Of a stretch of DNA of 64,000 nucleotides, positions 60,617 through 64,000 are shown one piece after another. Source of the DNA: Actinokineospora alba (lineage in GTDB: Bacteria; Actinomycetota; Actinomycetes; Mycobacteriales; Pseudonocardiaceae). The position numbers and the translations under genes are program-made. Each line of letters starts with the position of its first letter. Positions within the stretch are counted from its first letter, which is position 1. The stretch covers positions 1,798,001-1,862,000 of the forward strand of contig NZ_SNXU01000001.1 in the NCBI RefSeq assembly GCF_004362515.1, read 5' to 3'. The notes under the pieces are model-generated. The model saw only the letters and a program-made list of their open reading frames with translations. It made no database searches and was not told the origin of the DNA.

Positions 60617-61515
60617 GCACTGTCGCCGCCGTTGTCGTCACGTACAACCGCAAGGACAAGCTGACGAAGGTCCTCGACCACGTCCTGGGCCAGTCGCTGC
60701 GCCCGTCGTGGGTCGTCGTGGTCGACAACGCCTCCACCGACGGCACCGCGGATATCCTGGCCGACTACGCCAAGCGCGACGACCGGGTCGTGGTGGTCAG
60801 CCTGGACACCAACACCGGCGGCGCGGGCGGCTTCGCGACCGGCATGGCCCGCGGCTACGAGTTGGGCGCCGACTTCGTCTGGATCATGGACGACGACTGC
60901 TACCCCAACACCGACGCGCTCGAAGAGCTGGTCAACGGCCACGCCAAGGCGGAGTCGACCATGGGCACGCAGCTGCCCTACGCGTGCTCGCTGGTCAAGT
61001 ACATCGACGGCAGCATCTGCGAGATGAACAACCCGGGCACCACGTGGGACTGGGGCAGGCTCATCTCCAAGGGCGAGCAGAGCGTGCTGATCACCCACTG
61101 CTCGTTCGTCTCGGTGCTGTTCCCGCGCTGGACGCTCACCCGGCACGGCCTGCCGCTCAAGGAGTACTTCATCTGGTTCGACGACCAGGAGTACACCCTG
61201 CGCATCACGAAGGACGCGCCCGGCGTGCAGGTCCTCACCAGCGTCGTCGTGCACGACATGGGCGTGAACCGCGGCGTGAACTTCGGCGACGTCACCCCGG
61301 CGAACATCTGGAAGTTCGAGTACGGCGCCCGCAACGAGGCCTCGTTCCGCCTGCACCACGAGAACGCGGTCGCGTTCGCCAAGTTCGTCCTGCGCCTGTT
61401 CCAGGGCCTGCGGGGCGGCGGCGTGGCGTGGCCGCTGCGGGTGCGGCTGTTCAAGAAGGTCATCGAGGGCGTGAAGTTCAACCCGAAGCCCGATTTCCCC
61501 CGATCGGTGCTGTAA
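60613..61515 (+). CDS. GT2 glycosyltransferase, GlfT1-like
   Basis: 300 residues. V-V-V-T-Y-N-R-K, V-D-N-A-S-T-D-G-T, T-N-T-G-G-A-G-G-F-A-T-G-M and M-D-D-D-C-Y-P are the GT-A core; the G-G-A-G-G-F and D-D-D motifs resemble galactofuranosyltransferases such as GlfT1. F-I-W-F-D-D-Q-E-Y carries the acceptor-side acidic motif. If so, it would begin galactan synthesis. Coupled to the GT4 gene. An alternative ATG lies at 60604. Confidence 0.82.
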   Translation: MSTVAAVVVTYNRKDKLTKVLDHVLGQSLRPSWVVVVDNASTDGTADILADYAKRDDRVVVVSLDTNTGGAGGFATGMARGYELGADFVWIMDDDCYPNTDALEELVNGHAKAESTMGTQLPYACSLVKYIDGSICEMNNPGTTWDWGRLISKGEQSVLITHCSFVSVLFPRWTLTRHGLPLKEYFIWFDDQEYTLRITKDAPGVQVLTSVVVHDMGVNRGVNFGDVTPANIWKFEYGARNEASFRLHHENAVAFAKFVLRLFQGLRGGGVAWPLRVRLFKKVIEGVKFNPKPDFPRSVL

Positions 61516-61536
61516 CCCGAACGGGTTCGCGACGAC

Positions 61537-61568
61537 GAAGGGCCGTTCCCCACGGGGTGCGGCCCTTC
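61537..61568. terminator. first of two hairpins after the GT2 gene
   Basis: GAAGGGCCG pairs with CGGCCCTTC with a GC-rich loop that can also pair (CCC/GGG). It begins 22 bases after the GT2 stop. Confidence 0.7.
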
Positions 61569-61621
61569 GCTTTGCGTGGCCCCGCAACGACTGCGGCCCA
61601 CGCCTGCCCAGCAACGACGAA

Positions 61622-61651
61622 ACGGGCCGCTCCCCGAGGGGAGCGGCCCGT
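61622..61651. terminator. strong hairpin between GT2 and cspA
   Basis: ACGGGCCGCTCCCC-GA-GGGGAGCGGCCCGT, a 14-bp perfect stem with a 2-nt loop, 16 bases beyond the cspA stop on the minus strand. Serves convergent genes. Confidence 0.88.
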
Positions 61652-61667
61652 CTGCGTCTGATTCAGA

Positions 61668-61871
61668 TCAGATGGCGCGAACGCCAGTGGCCTGCGGGCC
61701 CTTCTGGCCCTGGCCGACCTCGTACTCGACACGCGCGTTCTCGTCCAGGCTCTTGAAGCCCGAGCCCTGGATCTCCGAGTAGTGCACGAAGACGTCGGCG
61801 CCGCCGTCGTCAGGCGCGATGAACCCGAAGCCCTTTTCGGAGTTGAACCACTTCACTGTGCCCTGTGCCAC
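61668..61871 (-). CDS. cspA: cold shock protein
   Basis: 67 residues. K-W-F-N-S-E-K-G-F-G-F-I (RNP1) and V-F-V-H-Y (RNP2) form the single cold-shock domain that melts RNA structure. The GTG at 61871 has GAGGAG spaced properly and gives A-Q-G-T-V-K-W-F-N. About 255 bases separate it from the divergent gene, leaving room for the long structured leader usual for csp genes; no specific structure was resolved there. Confidence 0.95.
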   Translation of the reverse strand: MAQGTVKWFNSEKGFGFIAPDDGGADVFVHYSEIQGSGFKSLDENARVEYEVGQGQKGPQATGVRAI

Positions 61872-62126
61872 GACTATCTCCTCAACAGGTACCGCTACAG
61901 CGCGCACGGGTGCGCACGCCTTGGTCGGTTTCAGACGGCGACTTCTCCGGCTTGACCTGGAGGAAAACCGCGCGCCCGCAACGATCTCTTGCGAGCGTGA
62001 TCTAACACGTACTCAAGAAAACTTACGACCTCACACAGTGAACCACACAACCCGCACCCGCCGCACGTGTGACGTGACACCAGGTCGGGGGTTGCGGCCG
62101 TTCCCCTGCTGGGAGACGCTTTGGGA

Positions 62127-62498
62127 GTGAGCGAGCTCGCCAGTGAAAAATCCGTGACCGAGAACACCGAGACCATCGCGCTCGACCTCGACGAAGCCGG
62201 AGTCTCCGTAGACCTGCCCCGCCCCGCGCATCGCGGCGATCAGGTCCAGGGCGTTCCCTACCGCCCGGTCGAATTCCGTGACGACGACCTTCCCGCGGCC
62301 CTCGAACGGGCCGCGTCGTGGCTGCGGGCGACCCAGGACTGGCTCGGTGAACCAGTCGACGTCATCGCGATCCATCTCGACTATGACGACGGCGAGGGAT
62401 CGCCGTATTACGACGTCAAGCTGCTGTGCAACGAGGAAGACCTCGCGGGCGCCCCGATCGTGCTGCGCGAGCAGGCCGCCAAGGCAGTGGGCGACTAG
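62127..62498 (+). CDS. small acidic protein of unknown function
   Basis: 123 residues, rich in D/E, no helix or signal peptide of note. It begins at a GTG (62127; a TTG two codons before is possible), and the C-terminal half has I-A-I-H-L-D-Y-D-D-G-E-G-S-P-Y-Y-D-V-K-L. The family is not recognised. It overlaps the acyltransferase gene by one base (TAGTG), so the two are co-expressed. Confidence 0.7.
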   Translation: MSELASEKSVTENTETIALDLDEAGVSVDLPRPAHRGDQVQGVPYRPVEFRDDDLPAALERAASWLRATQDWLGEPVDVIAIHLDYDDGEGSPYYDVKLLCNEEDLAGAPIVLREQAAKAVGD

Positions 62499-63235
62499 TG
62501 GCCGAGATCGTCTATCCGCCAGTGGTGCTGGCGGCCAAGACCCTGTTCCGGGTCATGGACTATCAGGTCGACGTCCAAGGCGGCGAGCACATCCCGAAGA
62601 CGGGTGGCGCGGTCATCGCGTGCAACCACGTGAGCTACCTCGACTTCATCTTCGCCGGTTTCGGCGCGCAGCCCGCCAAGCGGCTGGTGCGCTTCATGGC
62701 CAAGCAGCAGATCTTCCACAACAAGATCGCGGGCCCGCTGATGCGTGGCATGCACCACATCTCGGTCGACCGGTCCGCGGGCCAGGCGTCGTACCGGGAG
62801 GCGGTCGAGAAGCTGCGCGCCGGTGAGGTCGTCGGGGTGTTCCCGGAGGCCACGATCAGCCAGTCGTTCACCGTCAAGGACATCAAGTCGGGCGCGGTGC
62901 GGATGGCGGCCGAGGCGGGCGTCCCGGTGGTGCCGATGGCGCTGTGGGGCACGCAGCGGCTGTGGACGAAGGGTCGGCCGAAGGACCTCAAGCAGCGCCA
63001 CATCCCGATCCTGATTCGGGCGGGTGAATCCTTCACCGTCGGCCCGGACGACGACCAGGAAGCGCTGACCCTGGACCTGCGGACCCGGATGACGGAGCTG
63101 CTCGACCGAGTCCAGAAGGACTACCCGGACTCCCCGTCCGGCGAGTCCGACTCCTGGTGGCTCCCCGCCCACCTCGGCGGCACCGCCCCCACCCCCGAAC
63201 AAGCCGCCGAACTAGACAAACGCAAGCCCGAGTAA
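62498..63235 (+). CDS. 1-acyl-sn-glycerol-3-phosphate acyltransferase (PlsC family)
   Basis: 245 residues. C-N-H-V-S-Y-L-D is the HX4D catalytic box, F-P-E-A-T the acyl-acceptor motif, and V-P-M-A-L-W-G a third family block. It acylates lysophosphatidic acid or a similar lysolipid at the membrane in phospholipid synthesis. Coupled to the preceding small gene. A large palindrome starts at its stop. Confidence 0.92.
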   Translation: MAEIVYPPVVLAAKTLFRVMDYQVDVQGGEHIPKTGGAVIACNHVSYLDFIFAGFGAQPAKRLVRFMAKQQIFHNKIAGPLMRGMHHISVDRSAGQASYREAVEKLRAGEVVGVFPEATISQSFTVKDIKSGAVRMAAEAGVPVVPMALWGTQRLWTKGRPKDLKQRHIPILIRAGESFTVGPDDDQEALTLDLRTRMTELLDRVQKDYPDSPSGESDSWWLPAHLGGTAPTPEQAAELDKRKPE

Positions 63236-63364
63236 CCCGCGAGTCGCCCCGCCAGGCGAACGAGTCGCCCCTCCCGGCAACTGACTTCGACATTCGCGCG
63301 TCCTGAATGTCGAACTCAGTTGCCGGAGCGGGCGACTCACTTGCCTGGCGGGGCGACTCGCGGG
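63236..63364. repeat. 129-nt near-perfect palindrome between convergent genes
   Basis: Paired segments from outside in: 63236-63257 with 63343-63364 (22 bp), 63262-63270 with 63330-63338 (9 bp), 63274-63284 with 63316-63326 (11 bp), 63286-63295 with 63305-63314 (10 bp), loop 63296-63304. It spans exactly the gap between two convergent stop codons. It has the same total length as the palindrome at 488-616. Confidence 0.92.
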
Positions 63365-64000
63365 CTAGAACCAGCGTTCTAGGACTTGGGCTACGCCGTC
63401 TTCGGTGTGGGAGGCAGTGACCTCGTCGGCGGCGGCGATGACGGCCGCGTCGGCGTTCGCCATGGCCACGCCGTGGCCTGCCCAGCGGATCATCTCGATG
63501 TCGTTGGGCATGTCGCCGAAGGCCACCACGTCCTCCTGCGCCACGCCCACCCGTTCGGCGACCTCGGCCAGGCCGCGGGCCTTGGTGACGCCGGGCGCGG
63601 AGATCTCGATGAGGCCGCGGTTGGTGGAGTACGTGATGTCGACGGCGTCGCCGAGCAGTTCCCCGGCGACCATCGCGATCTCGGCGCTGGTCATGTCCTC
63701 GTGCCGGATCAGCAGCTTGGTCGACAGCCTGCCCAGCAGTTCCGCCCGCGGGCGCATGTTCTGCTCGGCGTCGCCCCACGGGTTGCGGAACCCGGGTTCG
63801 GTCGCGAAGGTGACGCCGCCGTCGTAGGGGCCGAGGTCGGCCCACTCCGACGCGAGCCGCATGCCGGGCAGCACGCCGTCGAGGGTGTGGGCGACGTCAT
63901 GCAGCAGCATCGGCTCCAGGCCGTGCACGCTCAGCACCGACGACTTCGCGATGTCGTAGACCACCGCGCCGTTGGCGCACACGGCGTACCCGTCGAGGCC
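63365..64000 (-). CDS. HAD family hydrolase (Cof-type), 5' end outside window
   Basis: The frame remains open at the window edge, so the N terminus with the D-x-D catalytic motif is missing. Visible: C-A-N-G-A-V-V-Y-D (cap-type II phosphatase pattern), E-I-S-A-P-G-V-T-K-A (with catalytic Lys) and A-F-G-D-M-P-N-D-I-E-M (motif IV). Cof-type enzymes dephosphorylate sugar phosphates or FMN/pyridoxal phosphates. Convergent with the PlsC-family gene. Confidence 0.9.
   Translation of the reverse strand, partial: GLDGYAVCANGAVVYDIAKSSVLSVHGLEPMLLHDVAHTLDGVLPGMRLASEWADLGPYDGGVTFATEPGFRNPWGDAEQNMRPRAELLGRLSTKLLIRHEDMTSAEIAMVAGELLGDAVDITYSTNRGLIEISAPGVTKARGLAEVAERVGVAQEDVVAFGDMPNDIEMIRWAGHGVAMANADAAVIAAADEVTASHTEDGVAQVLERWF

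Overview
The window is high-GC actinobacterial DNA with codon use strongly biased to G or C in third position, many GTG starts, GTGA/ATGA stop-start overlaps and leaderless genes. A DevRS(DosRS)-like pair, an AftA-like arabinofuranosyltransferase (a sign of an arabinogalactan wall), a fused CydDC and a split LigD point to the Pseudonocardiaceae or close relatives (Actinokineospora/Saccharothrix/Lentzea-like). That placement is an inference; no rRNA, tRNA, plasmid, phage or transposase gene was seen.

Layout. 1-5.8 kb: the end of a DM13 protein, a 129-nt palindrome, split ligD (PE-ligase and polymerase), a CPBP protease, an iron-linked DUF2470 protein and a membrane protein. 5.8-9.7 kb: tyrosine/homogentisate catabolism (hmgA divergent from orf-fahA-iclR, with a shared operator region). 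9.8-19.1 kb: a lipoprotein, a GDT1-type cation exporter, cytochrome bd (cydA-cydB-cydDC), then a histidine kinase and a DevR-like regulator. A near-consensus DevR box lies upstream of cydA. 19.2-24.4 kb: coaA, a macro-domain protein, pheA, a histidine phosphatase and a DrrAB-type ABC exporter. 24.5-32.1 kb: an MFS pump, a PASTA lipoprotein, a dCTPase-like MazG protein, an ECF sigma factor, a secreted glucosaminidase, an AurF-like diiron oxygenase, RtcB, an MGT glycosyltransferase and a small zincin. 32.1-36.8 kb: a septum-formation protein, a DUF1190-like/glutathionylspermidine-synthase-like/DUF350 operon and serS.

36.8-37.8 kb is a gene-free stretch with two mirror-image cloverleaf palindromic elements and a 43-nt tandem repeat. 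37.8-45.7 kb: a wall-anchored SdrD-B-like protein, a methyltransferase, lhgO, a flippase and two paralogous secreted three-repeat proteins. 45.7-61.5 kb is a cell-surface polysaccharide locus: a GalE-like epimerase, seven glycosyltransferases other than the AftA-like enzyme, the AftA-like enzyme, DUF2304, a flippase, an acyltransferase and a DUF6541-type membrane protein. 61.5-64 kb: cspA, a small unknown protein, a PlsC acyltransferase and a HAD phosphatase cut by the window edge.

The most unusual material is repeat DNA: the cloverleaf pair with compensatory changes; a 19-nt palindromic tandem array of about 399 nt read in frame through the CydC half of cydDC; and two 129-nt palindromes between convergent genes at opposite ends of the window that share a modular, roughly 21-nt block design.
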